From Nitrospirota bacterium (lineage in GTDB: Bacteria > Nitrospirota > UBA9217), in assembly GCA_023229435.1 (NCBI GenBank), contig JALNZF010000016.1, positions 4,928 through 68,927 of the forward strand: a stretch of DNA of 64,000 nt. Direction: 5' to 3'. Numbering within the stretch: the first letter of the stretch is position 1; every line of letters starts with the position of its first letter. This document shows positions 17,949-25,202 of the stretch, in pieces. The translations under genes were made by a program, and so were the position numbers. A model generated the notes under the pieces. It searched no databases, was not told where the DNA came from, and worked only from the letters and a program-made list of their open reading frames with translations.

Positions 17949-18293
17949 ATGGCACAAAAAACAGAAATAATGATCATTGCAAAAGGCAAGGATGAGGCGG
18001 GGATCCTGCCGCAGATGGCGAATCGGCACGGCCTGATCGCCGGCGCCACCGGCACGGGCAAGACCGTGACGCTCCGGGTGATGGCCGAACAGTTCAGCAG
18101 GATCGGCGTGCCGGTCTTCTTGGCGGATGTAAAAGGAGATCTTTCCGGCATCGCGAAGCCCGGCGGGGACCGGCCGCAATTCGCCGACAGGGCAAAACAG
18201 CTTGGCGTCGATGATTTCTCTTTTGAAGGTTGTCCCACGGTGTTCTGGGATCGATTTTCGGAGGGGGAGGAAAGAGGCGGTAATTTGTTGTGA
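17949..18293 (+). pseudogene. HerA-like (DUF853/YjgR) ATPase, truncated after the P-loop region
   Basis: Residues from MAQKTEIMIIAKGK to PTVFWDRF match the N-terminal part of DUF853 helicase-like ATPases. It has Walker A GATGTGKT (about 31-38) and the FLADVKGDLSGIA segment (about 57-69). The family is about 500 residues long, whereas here the frame ends at residue 114 after SEGEERGGNLL, which does not fit the family. The rest of the gene is missing and hisF (opposite strand) follows within 12 bases. This is read as a remnant left by a deletion. Expression as a stable protein is unlikely. The ORF can be extended upstream to 17862, but the family similarity starts near 17949. Confidence 0.8.
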
Positions 18294-18304
18294 GGCACAT
18301 TGGC

Positions 18305-19162
18305 CTACAACCGCACGGGCACACCGCGCTTCTGTAAATATTCCTTTGCCTGCCTGATGGTATATTCCCTGAAATGAAAGATCGACGCAGCGAGCGCGGC
18401 ATCGGCTTTGCCTTTTGTAAAACCGTCGTAGATGTGTTCCAGATTCCCCACGCCACCGGATGCGATGACGGGAATGGTGACCGCCTCGGCTACAGCCCGC
18501 GTCAGCGCCAGGTCGTAACCATTTTTCTGACCATCCTGATCCATGCTTGTGAGCAGGATCTCACCCGCCCCGTACTCTTCCATCTTCTTTGCCCACGCTA
18601 CGGCATCAATGCCCATGGGTCTTCTGCCGCCGTGGGTGTAGACCTCCCATTTGAGTGCGGAATGCGGAGTGTGGAGTGCGGATTGAGACAGAAACAATGC
18701 TGCGTACCGGGGGTCATCGGCCCATTTGAGCGGGGGTTTGAAGTCCTTGTCGTGGGCAACAACCTGCTTTGCGTCGATGGCGACCACGATGCACTGGCTG
18801 CCGAAACGCATGGACGCGGCCTTGATGAACTCCGGATCGTGGACCGCCGTGGTGTTGATCGATACCTTGTCGCACCCGGCGAGCAGGAGGTTGCGGATAT
18901 CGTCGAGGACCTTGATACCTCCGCCCACGGTAAGGGGCATGAACACCTGCTCCGCCGTGCGGCGCACGATGTCGAGGATGATGCCGCGCTCCTCGTGCGA
19001 TGCGGTGATGTCAAGGAACGTGAGTTCGTCGGCACCCTGTTCGTCGTACACTTTCGCGATCTCGACCGGATCCCCGGCGTCGCGAAGGTTAACGAAGCTG
19101 ACGCCCTTTACCACTCGTCCCGCTTTTACATCAAGGCAGGGTATGATGCGTTTGGTTAACAT
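18305..19162 (-). CDS. hisF: Imidazole glycerol phosphate synthase cyclase subunit HisF, with in-frame repeat insertion
   Basis: TIM barrel of 285 residues that cyclises PRFAR with ammonia from HisH to give IGP and AICAR (step 5 of histidine synthesis). Catalytic Asp11 (IPCLDVKAG) and Asp130 (VVAIDAKQ) are present, as are the phosphate-binding GGG loops. The family is usually about 252-258 residues. The excess sits between Asp130 and WEVYTHGGR (about 134-171) and includes SALHTPHSALK, encoded by five seven-base repeat units at 18653-18687. The frame stays open, so the protein is probably functional with a long surface loop. The start is ATG at 19162. Last gene of the hisC-B-H-A-F unit. Confidence 0.94.
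   Translation of the reverse strand: MLTKRIIPCLDVKAGRVVKGVSFVNLRDAGDPVEIAKVYDEQGADELTFLDITASHEERGIILDIVRRTAEQVFMPLTVGGGIKVLDDIRNLLLAGCDKVSINTTAVHDPEFIKAASMRFGSQCIVVAIDAKQVVAHDKDFKPPLKWADDPRYAALFLSQSALHTPHSALKWEVYTHGGRRPMGIDAVAWAKKMEEYGAGEILLTSMDQDGQKNGYDLALTRAVAEAVTIPVIASGGVGNLEHIYDGFTKGKADAALAASIFHFREYTIRQAKEYLQKRGVPVRL
18653..18687. repeat. Five-copy heptamer array inside hisF
   Basis: Exact seven-base periodicity with units GAGTGCG, GAATGCG, GAGTGTG, GAGTGCG and GATTGAG. It encodes part of the extra loop of HisF on the minus strand and matches heptamers seen between genes elsewhere (27440, 37726, 60211). Confidence 0.9.
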
Positions 19163-19203
19163 AACTGAAAAAAAACTCCACAAATTAAAAAAATCATGAA
19201 AAA

Positions 19204-19331
19204 CCTTCTCTCGCGGAGGCGCGGAGGCCGCAGAGTACTACAAAAAACTTTTAAGTTTTACATACAAAAAATACTTATAGATCTTTGGTACTGCCTTTCT
19301 CTGCGAGCTCTGCGTCTCTGCGAGAAACCTG
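19204..19331. repeat. Inverted hairpin repeat between hisA and hisF
   Basis: The left arm TCTCGCGGAGGCGCGGAGG is mirrored by CTGCGAGCTCTGCGTCTCTG near the right end, with an A/T-rich centre. Same family as 20100 and 20851. Confidence 0.75.
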
Positions 19332-19334
19332 CTT

Positions 19335-20081
19335 TTACCTTGAGCACTGATTATCATTCATCTTCACAAACGTTATGGCTTCCTTGAGATCAAGCGATCC
19401 GCTGTATATGGCTTTGCCGGTGATCACGCCGCTTACACCGGAGTGCCGCACCGTAAGAAGTTGTTCAATATCCTTCATCGTGTGGACGCCGCCGGAGGCA
19501 ATGACCGGGATATGGAGCGCCCTTGCAAGCGCCTGCGTGGCCTCGATGTTCGGGCCCGACAGCATGCCGTCGCGCTTGATGTCCGTGTAAATGACGGCGA
19601 TGACGCCATACGCCTGCATTTGTTTTGCGAGGTCGATTGCCTGCACCTTCGTGACCTCCGCCCATCCTTTGATTGCCACCATGCCGTCTTTGGCGTCAAT
19701 TCCGACGATGATCTTTCCCGGGAACGCATTACAGGCTTCCTGCACAAAGGCGGGGTTCTCGATCGCGGCAGTGCCGAGAATGATGCGGTCTATGCCGATC
19801 GAGACGAGGGCGCTGATCGTGGCCATGTCACGGATGCCGCCGCCGACCTCAATCGCGATCTTGATGGCGGCGCGTATCGCTTTGATGGCATCGAGGTTTT
19901 TCGGTACGCCTGCAAAAGCGCCGTCCAGGTCCACGACATGGAGTATCTCCGCGCCCTGCGACTCCCAGTGCTTTGCCGTGGTCGCGGGATCGTCGGAATA
20001 GACCGTGGCCTTGTCCATGAGACCCTGTTCAAGGCGGACGCACTTGCCTTCTTTCAAGTCTATGGCGGGAATGATTAACAT
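19335..20081 (-). CDS. hisA: Phosphoribosylformimino-AICAR ribotide isomerase HisA
   Basis: TIM barrel of 248 residues catalysing the Amadori rearrangement of ProFAR to PRFAR (step 4 of histidine synthesis). Catalytic Asp in IIPAIDLKEGKCVRL (Asp8 region) and the second Asp in VIYTDIKRDGMLSG (about residue 170) are both present. GG-phosphate loops EVGGGIRD and ASGGV are seen. Length is standard, with no insertion, unlike its neighbours hisF and hisH. Start ATG at 20081. Separated from hisH by a hairpin repeat. Confidence 0.96.
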   Translation of the reverse strand: MLIIPAIDLKEGKCVRLEQGLMDKATVYSDDPATTAKHWESQGAEILHVVDLDGAFAGVPKNLDAIKAIRAAIKIAIEVGGGIRDMATISALVSIGIDRIILGTAAIENPAFVQEACNAFPGKIIVGIDAKDGMVAIKGWAEVTKVQAIDLAKQMQAYGVIAVIYTDIKRDGMLSGPNIEATQALARALHIPVIASGGVHTMKDIEQLLTVRHSGVSGVITGKAIYSGSLDLKEAITFVKMNDNQCSR

Positions 20082-20099
20082 GAAAACCTCAAAACCTAT

Positions 20100-20170
20100 T
20101 TACCGCAGAGGGCGCAGAGAAAAATTATAGATCTGTATTGCTCTTCTCCGTGTCTCTGTGTCTCCGTGGT
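20100..20170. repeat. Inverted hairpin repeat between hisH and hisA
   Basis: The left arm TACCGCAGAGGGCGCAGAGA pairs with CTCCGTGTCTCTGTGTCTCC at the right end. Member of the CAGAG family. Confidence 0.78.
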
Positions 20171-20175
20171 GGATG

Positions 20176-20841
20176 TTATGTTTTCTGTTCTCCGAATCTT
20201 TTCAGGATCGACAACCCCAGCGCCTGGCTTTTCTCCGGGTGGAACTGGACCGCAAGGATATTGTCCTTCCAGATGCTCGAGACGAACTCGATGCCGTATG
20301 GGGTGGTGGTCGCGATCACGCCCTTGTCCTCCGGTACGACATGGAATGAATGCACGAAGTAGACATGGCTGTTCTCGGGAACGTCTGTTAACGCAGGCGG
20401 CCGCCTCTTGAAGGTAAGTGAGTTCCAGCCCATGTGCGGGACCTTCAAAGTGCCGAGTTCCCCCGATTGAGACGTTCGAGGGCAGGCTTCATGCGGAGTG
20501 TCGAATGCAGGGCCTTTGAAGCGAACGACGCGGCCCTTGATGATGTCCAGACCCTTCGATATTCCGAACTCTTCGCTTTCCGTGAACAGGAGCTGGAGGC
20601 CAAGGCAGATGCCGAGAAAAGGTTTGCCGACGCTGACGCTCTTCTTCACCGCGTCGATGAGGCCGTATTGCTCCAGATTCTTCATGCAATCAGGGAACGC
20701 GCCCACGCCGGGCAGAACTACCTTGTTCGCATTCAGGATCGTCTTCGCGTCGCTCGTGACTACGGCCTCATGGCCTGTGTGTTCAAAGCCCTTCTGGACG
20801 CTCCTGAGATTGCCCATTCCGTAATCAATAATAGCGATCAT
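20176..20841 (-). CDS. hisH: Imidazole glycerol phosphate synthase glutaminase subunit HisH, with in-frame repeat insertion
   Basis: Class I glutamine amidotransferase of 221 residues that releases ammonia for HisF. Catalytic triad: Cys79 in GICLGLQLL, His201 and Glu203 in VQFHPEKS. Between FKG (about 110) and the conserved LKVPHMGWN (132-140) lie about 21 extra residues including TPHEACPRTSQSGELG. They are encoded by a sequence (20455-20505) that recurs between genes at 60222-60267. The insert lies at a surface turn in the family fold, so activity may be kept. Start ATG at 20841; an in-frame upstream extension lacks family similarity. Confidence 0.94.
   Translation of the reverse strand: MIAIIDYGMGNLRSVQKGFEHTGHEAVVTSDAKTILNANKVVLPGVGAFPDCMKNLEQYGLIDAVKKSVSVGKPFLGICLGLQLLFTESEEFGISKGLDIIKGRVVRFKGPAFDTPHEACPRTSQSGELGTLKVPHMGWNSLTFKRRPPALTDVPENSHVYFVHSFHVVPEDKGVIATTTPYGIEFVSSIWKDNILAVQFHPEKSQALGLSILKRFGEQKT
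20455..20505. repeat. Dispersed element inserted in frame in hisH
   Basis: Contains GAGTTCCCCCGATT, then CGAGGGCAGGCT and GCGGAGTG in the same order as at 60222-60267. The two copies share the first 14 bases exactly and diverge at a few positions after that. One copy is coding, the other intergenic. Confidence 0.85.
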
Positions 20842-20850
20842 AAAAGACCT

Positions 20851-20931
20851 TAACCACAGAGGGCACAGAGGTGAAGCGGTCAAATATCTACGCTGTGAAC
20901 TCTGTCAAACCTCCGAGTCCTCTGTGGTGAA
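20851..20931. repeat. Inverted hairpin repeat between hisB and hisH
   Basis: TAACCACAGAGGGCACAGAGG at the left (first 20 bases form the arm) is mirrored by CCTCCGAGTCCTCTGTGGTG at the right. Confidence 0.8.
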
Positions 20932-20934
20932 TAA

Positions 20935-21525
20935 TTAGATTTTCCCTTTTGTTGAGAGCACGCCCTTGATCCTCGGATCGAGGCTCGTGGCCTGGTCCAG
21001 GGCGCGGCCGAAGGCCTTGAAGATGCCTTCGAGCATGTGATGGACATCGCGGCCATATAAAATGCGGATATGGAGGTTCATGCCTGCGTGATTGGCAACA
21101 GAGCGGAAGAAGTCCTCGGCAAGTCCGGGATCGAAGTCCTTGAGCTTGTATTTCTTCGGCAGGTCCAGCTGGTACACAAGATACGGCCTGCCGGAGAGGT
21201 CCATGACCACCTGCGCGAGCGCCTCGTCCATGGGTACGGTCGCTTCGCCGTACCGCCGGATGCCCTTGCTGTCCCCGAGCGCCTTCTTGAGCGCCTGGCC
21301 GAAGGCGATGCCGAGATCCTCCACGGTGTGGTGATCGTCGATCTCAATATCGCCTTTTGCCTTGATCGCAAGGTCGAAGAAGCCGTGTTTGGCTATGTGC
21401 GAGAACATGTGGTCCATGAACGGCACCGAGGTCTTGATGCCGTACTTGCCGGTCCCGTCAAGGTCCAGGGAAATCCTGATGTCCGTCTCTTTGGTCTTGC
21501 GTTCGATAGTCGCTTTGCGTCGCAT
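20935..21525 (-). CDS. hisB: Imidazoleglycerol-phosphate dehydratase HisB
   Basis: Monofunctional IGPD of 196 residues converting IGP to imidazole acetol phosphate (step 6). The manganese-binding signatures are present: HHTVEDLGIAFGQAL (about 67-81), MDHMFSHIAKHGFFDL (about 37-52), and NHAGMNLHIRILYGRDVHHMLEG (about 143-165). The HisB phosphatase domain of E. coli is absent, as in most bacteria. Start ATG at 21525 with AAGGAG about ten bases upstream. A CGTCATTCCCG repeat separates it from hisC. Confidence 0.96.
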   Translation of the reverse strand: MRRKATIERKTKETDIRISLDLDGTGKYGIKTSVPFMDHMFSHIAKHGFFDLAIKAKGDIEIDDHHTVEDLGIAFGQALKKALGDSKGIRRYGEATVPMDEALAQVVMDLSGRPYLVYQLDLPKKYKLKDFDPGLAEDFFRSVANHAGMNLHIRILYGRDVHHMLEGIFKAFGRALDQATSLDPRIKGVLSTKGKI

Positions 21526-21544
21526 TTACTACTCCTTCTTCTCC

Positions 21545-21627
21545 CGTCATTCCCGTGAAAACGGGAATCCAGTCTTTGTGGGCAATGGCTTGAGCCCTGG
21601 ATACCCGCGTTCGCGGGTAAGACGACT
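21545..21627. repeat. Inverted intergenic repeat between hisC and hisB
   Basis: Starts CGTCATTCCCG TGAAAA CGGGAATCCAG and ends CTGGATACCCGCGTTCGCGG. Close relative of 14305. Confidence 0.82.
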
Positions 21628-21640
21628 TTTTACGAATGTG

Positions 21641-22729
21641 TTATTGCTGATTCGCAGTCAAAATTAGTTTCAGCGTCTTCAGAAACTCCTTGTTCTCTGC
21701 CGGCGTCCCGATGGTCACCCGAAGGCAGTTCTTGAGCGGTCCTGGTTTGTTCAAATTCTTGATAAGGATGCCGGCCTGCTTGAGCTTCTGATGAATTCGC
21801 GATGCGTCCGCAGCAGTCCTGATCATGATGAAATTGGTCTCTGATGGATAGGCGGTGACGCCCGGAAACTTCGACAACGCATTATATAATCTTTTCCGCT
21901 CCAAAATCAACAGGGAAATCTGGCGTTCGATGACGTCCTGGTGTTCGAGAGCGGTTATCGCAACCGCCTGGGACAGGCTGTTGATATTATACGGAAGCCT
22001 GATCTTATTCAGTTCATCGATGATGTTTTGCGAGGCAGTCAGTACGCCGATGCGAAGCCCGGCAAATCCGATCTTCGAAAGCGTCCTGAGTATGATCATA
22101 TTGGGATGTTTTTTCAGGAGCGGCAGCCAGGTCTTGCCGGAAAAACTATAATACGCTTCATCGATCACAACCGCGGCATCGGCATGCTCCAGGATATTCC
22201 TGATCTCCGTGTCCGAGAAACGGTTTCCCGTAGGATTGTTCGGGCAGGCAAGGAAGATCACTTTCGCTTTGCGCTCTTTTGCCTTCTTGAGCACCAGGTT
22301 CGCGTCGAGGTCAAAGTTGTTGTCGAGCGGTACCGTGACTACGCTCTGCGCGAGCGCGCGGGAGGTGATCTCGTACATGGCAAAGGTCGGCGCCGGGGCC
22401 AGTACGGGGCCGCCGAAGGCGAGGATGACCGCCTGGATCAGTTCGTCCGAACCGTTGCCGAGGATCATCTGTTCAGGCTTTATCCCCCACATCGCAGCGA
22501 TGGCCTTCTTGAGCTTTTTGGCCGACGGATCAGGATAGAGGTTGATCTTCGTATTCCTGACAACGGCGGCGATCTCGCGACGGAGCGCATCGGGCAGAGG
22601 GAAGGGGTTCTCCATGGCGTCGAGCTTGATGCGAACGGGCGTTTCGTCGACGTGGTACGCCGCAAGCTTGCGCACCTGGGGCCTGATAAGGGTCACGATG
22701 TCTTTTGTTTTCGGTGATTTCGTTCTCAT
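21641..22729 (-). CDS. hisC: Histidinol-phosphate aminotransferase HisC
   Basis: Fold type I PLP aminotransferase of 362 residues that transfers the amino group from glutamate to imidazole acetol phosphate (step 7). Seen motifs: substrate segment LDAMENPFPLP near the N terminus, NGSDELIQ (PLP phosphate region), CPNNPTGN, DEAYYSF, the PLP lysine in LRTLSKIGFAGLRIG, and a C-terminal RVTIGTPAEN. The ATG at 22729 is used; a TTG at 22747 is also in frame, and neither has a clear ribosome site. First gene after the hisG terminator, so it may have its own promoter. Confidence 0.95.
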   Translation of the reverse strand: MRTKSPKTKDIVTLIRPQVRKLAAYHVDETPVRIKLDAMENPFPLPDALRREIAAVVRNTKINLYPDPSAKKLKKAIAAMWGIKPEQMILGNGSDELIQAVILAFGGPVLAPAPTFAMYEITSRALAQSVVTVPLDNNFDLDANLVLKKAKERKAKVIFLACPNNPTGNRFSDTEIRNILEHADAAVVIDEAYYSFSGKTWLPLLKKHPNMIILRTLSKIGFAGLRIGVLTASQNIIDELNKIRLPYNINSLSQAVAITALEHQDVIERQISLLILERKRLYNALSKFPGVTAYPSETNFIMIRTAADASRIHQKLKQAGILIKNLNKPGPLKNCLRVTIGTPAENKEFLKTLKLILTANQQ

Positions 22730-22785
22730 GATAGGGGGAATATACAAGAATCACGCGCGATGTACAAGCGAAAATTATGTTAAAA

Positions 22786-22817
22786 CAACTGAGGCGGCCG
22801 TTTGGCCGCCTCAGTTG
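22786..22817 (-). terminator. Intrinsic terminator after hisG
   Basis: Perfect 14-bp stem CAACTGAGGCGGCC / GGCCGCCTCAGTTG with a four-base loop. On the minus strand it is followed by TTGTTTTAAC. It divides the his genes into murA-hisD-hisG and hisC-B-H-A-F units. Confidence 0.88.
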
Positions 22818-22826
22818 GTCGTGTCA

Positions 22827-23747
22827 TTACGCAATGACCTTGTTCAGGGGATACTCCACGATTCCCGATGCGCCGCGGCGTTTGAGCCGGGGGATCAGGT
22901 CGCGCGCCTGCTTTTCGTCCAGGATCACTTCCAGGCTTACCCACTCGGGATCGGTCTGATGCGAGATCGTCGGCGCGTGCATGGAGGGCAGAAGGCCGCA
23001 AATCTCCTTCAGGTTCTTCTTGGGGGCGTTCATCTTGAGCCCGACCTTTTCCTCGGCAGACAGCGCGCCCTGGAGCAGCATGGCCATGTTCTCGATTTTC
23101 TTCCGCTTCCATGGATCGCTCCACGCCTTCTTGTTTGCGATGAGCCGCGTGGTGGACTCGAGCATCACTTCAACGATGCGAAGATTGTTCGCGCGGAGCG
23201 AGCTGCCGGTCTCGGTGAGCTCCACGATCGCATCGGCGAGGCGGGGAGGCTTCACCTCCGTGGCGCCCCAGGAGAATTCGATCTCGGCAGTGACTCCCCG
23301 GGACTTAAGGTAACGCTTTGTATAACCCACGAGCTCGGTGGCGATGCGTTTGCCCTTCAGGTCCTTGAGCGTTTTGATCTTTGAATCCTCGGGCACGGCC
23401 ACGACCCAGCGCACCGGGTTAAGGCCTCCCTTGGCATAGCGAAGCTCGGCGACCTCGACCACATCGGCATTCTGCTCGAGGATCCAGTCCTTGCCCGTGA
23501 GGCCGACATCGAAGATGCCGATATCAACATAGCGCGCCATCTCCTGCGCCCGGACCAGGGTGCAGTCGATGTTCGGGTCATCGATGGTCGGGTAGTAGCT
23601 GCGCGAACTGACCTGTACGCGGTACCCTGCCTTGTCGAAGAGCTTGAAGGTTGCTTCCTGCAGGCTCCCCTTGGGCAGGCCGAGCTTGAGCTTTTGACTT
23701 GCGAGAGCAGTTTCTTTCGGCGACGACTTTTTGGATTTTACAGGCAT
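22827..23747 (-). CDS. hisG: ATP phosphoribosyltransferase HisG (long form)
   Basis: Protein of 306 residues joining ATP and PRPP, the first committed step of histidine synthesis. The N-terminal two-domain catalytic part starts KLKLGLPKGSLQEAT (about 20-34) and includes DVGLTGKDWILE. The PRPP-binding region falls near 170-185. The C-terminal third (about 230-306) matches the ACT-like regulatory domain of long-form HisG, so HisZ should not be required and histidine feedback is expected. The start has GAGGAGG a few bases upstream. The extra 17-residue lysine-rich N terminus is unusual but follows a good ribosome site. Confidence 0.96.
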   Translation of the reverse strand: MPVKSKKSSPKETALASQKLKLGLPKGSLQEATFKLFDKAGYRVQVSSRSYYPTIDDPNIDCTLVRAQEMARYVDIGIFDVGLTGKDWILEQNADVVEVAELRYAKGGLNPVRWVVAVPEDSKIKTLKDLKGKRIATELVGYTKRYLKSRGVTAEIEFSWGATEVKPPRLADAIVELTETGSSLRANNLRIVEVMLESTTRLIANKKAWSDPWKRKKIENMAMLLQGALSAEEKVGLKMNAPKKNLKEICGLLPSMHAPTISHQTDPEWVSLEVILDEKQARDLIPRLKRRGASGIVEYPLNKVIA

Positions 23748-23782
23748 GTGGCCTCCTCATGCTATTATTCCTGACGCAAGTA

Positions 23783-23842
23783 ATTGGAAAGTGAAGGTTG
23801 AAAATTTTAAATTTGAAATTTCCAACTTCCAATTTCCAATAA
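23783..23842. repeat. Heptamer-type inverted repeat between hisD and hisG
   Basis: AAGTGAAGGTTGAAAATTTT units at the left face CCAACTTCCAATTTCC at the right, with near-seven-base spacing, forming an A/T-rich hairpin. Related in sequence to 52893. Confidence 0.65.
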
Positions 23843-25135
23843 TTATTTCTTCGCCATCCTCACCCGGATGGTATTCCCGTGCGCCTCCAGCCCTTCCACG
23901 TCCGCGATCTGCATCACGGCTTCGCCCACCTTGTCCAGGCCCTCTTTTGTATAGAAGATAAGGCTGGATTTTTTCATGAAGCTGTCCGTGGACAGGGGCG
24001 AAAAGAACCGGGCCGTGCCGCCCGTGGGGAGCACGTGGTTCGGGCCGGCGATATAGTCGCCCACCGACTCCGGCGTGTAGTGGCCGAGGAAGATGGCGCC
24101 CGCGTTCTTGATCAGCGCAAGGAGCTCAAACGGCTTCTCAACAGCAAGCTCCAGATGTTCCGGCGCGATGGAGTTGGAAACCGCGGCAGCCTCCTGCAGG
24201 TCGCCCACGATCACGATCACGCCGAACCGGTCGATGGCCTTGCGGGCGATCTCTTTCCTGCCCAGGTTAGCAAGCTGACGCTCGACCTCGGCATCCGTTT
24301 TTTCCGCAAGCTCACGCGAGGTGGTGACGAGGATCGAGGATGCCAGTTCATCGTGCTCCGCCTGCGACAGCAGGTCCGAGGCAACGAACTCCGGGTTTGC
24401 CGATTGGTCGGCGATGACTAGGATCTCGCTCGGCCCTGCGATCATGTCGATGTCCACCTGGCCGAAGACGTACCGTTTGGCTGTGGCCACATAGATATTG
24501 CCCGGTCCCACGATCTTGTCCACCTTGGGGATCGTGGCAGTGCCGTAGGCCATGGCCGCGATCGCCTGCGCGCCGCCGATCTTGTAGATCTCGCTCACAC
24601 CCGCGATATCAGCGGCAACGAGGATGTACGGGTTCATGGTACCACCCGGCACGGGAGAGCACATCACCAGATGCTCCACACCGGCTACCCTGGCCGGGAT
24701 CACATTCATGAGCACCGTAGAGGGGTAGCACGCCTTGCCGCCGGGCACATAGACACCGGCACACTGGATCGGCCGCGCGAGCTGGCCGAGGATAACACCG
24801 TCGGCCTCCTGGCTGACCCAGGAGCTGATCTTCTGTTTTTCATGGAAGGCGCGGATGTTCTGCGCCGCGAGCTTCAGCGCGTCCACCTTCTTTGTTTCGA
24901 CGTTGGTATAGGCATTCCTGATCTCCTCGGGAGAAATCTTGAGGTCCTTGAGCGCGAGGGTCACCCGGTCGAACTTCTCGGTGTATTCGAGCACCGCGGG
25001 GTCTCCATGCTTGCGAACGCGCTCGACGACCTCTTTCACGACAATGGCGACTTCCTCAGTCGCGGTCTCGCCGCGGTTGATGATCCGCTTGAGTTCAGCG
25101 ACGATGTCTTTTTGCTGTGAGTCGATGATCTTCAT
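23843..25135 (-). CDS. hisD: Histidinol dehydrogenase HisD
   Basis: Zinc enzyme of 430 residues oxidising histidinol to histidine with two NAD (steps 9-10). The family signature from IDMIAGPSEILVIAD through SQAEHDE is at about 234-270, with the catalytic Glu and His in EHLELAVE near 327. Zinc ligands are expected in Gln/His of SQAEHD and the C-terminal GLEAHGNTI region. Length is normal. AAAGAGGTTGT precedes the ATG. It lies between murA and hisG and is transcribed with them up to the terminator at 22786. Confidence 0.97.
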   Translation of the reverse strand: MKIIDSQQKDIVAELKRIINRGETATEEVAIVVKEVVERVRKHGDPAVLEYTEKFDRVTLALKDLKISPEEIRNAYTNVETKKVDALKLAAQNIRAFHEKQKISSWVSQEADGVILGQLARPIQCAGVYVPGGKACYPSTVLMNVIPARVAGVEHLVMCSPVPGGTMNPYILVAADIAGVSEIYKIGGAQAIAAMAYGTATIPKVDKIVGPGNIYVATAKRYVFGQVDIDMIAGPSEILVIADQSANPEFVASDLLSQAEHDELASSILVTTSRELAEKTDAEVERQLANLGRKEIARKAIDRFGVIVIVGDLQEAAAVSNSIAPEHLELAVEKPFELLALIKNAGAIFLGHYTPESVGDYIAGPNHVLPTGGTARFFSPLSTDSFMKKSSLIFYTKEGLDKVGEAVMQIADVEGLEAHGNTIRVRMAKK

Positions 25136-25141
25136 ACAACC

Positions 25142-25202
25142 TCTTTAATTTCGGATTTCGGATTTTAAATCCGCATTCCGCAATCTGCAATCCGCAATCG
25201 GC
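25142..25202. repeat. Heptamer array between murA and hisD
   Basis: Units ATTTCGG, ATTTCGG at the left and CCGCATT, CCGCAAT, CTGCAAT, CCGCAAT at the right, with seven-base steps and inverted arms. Confidence 0.8.
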
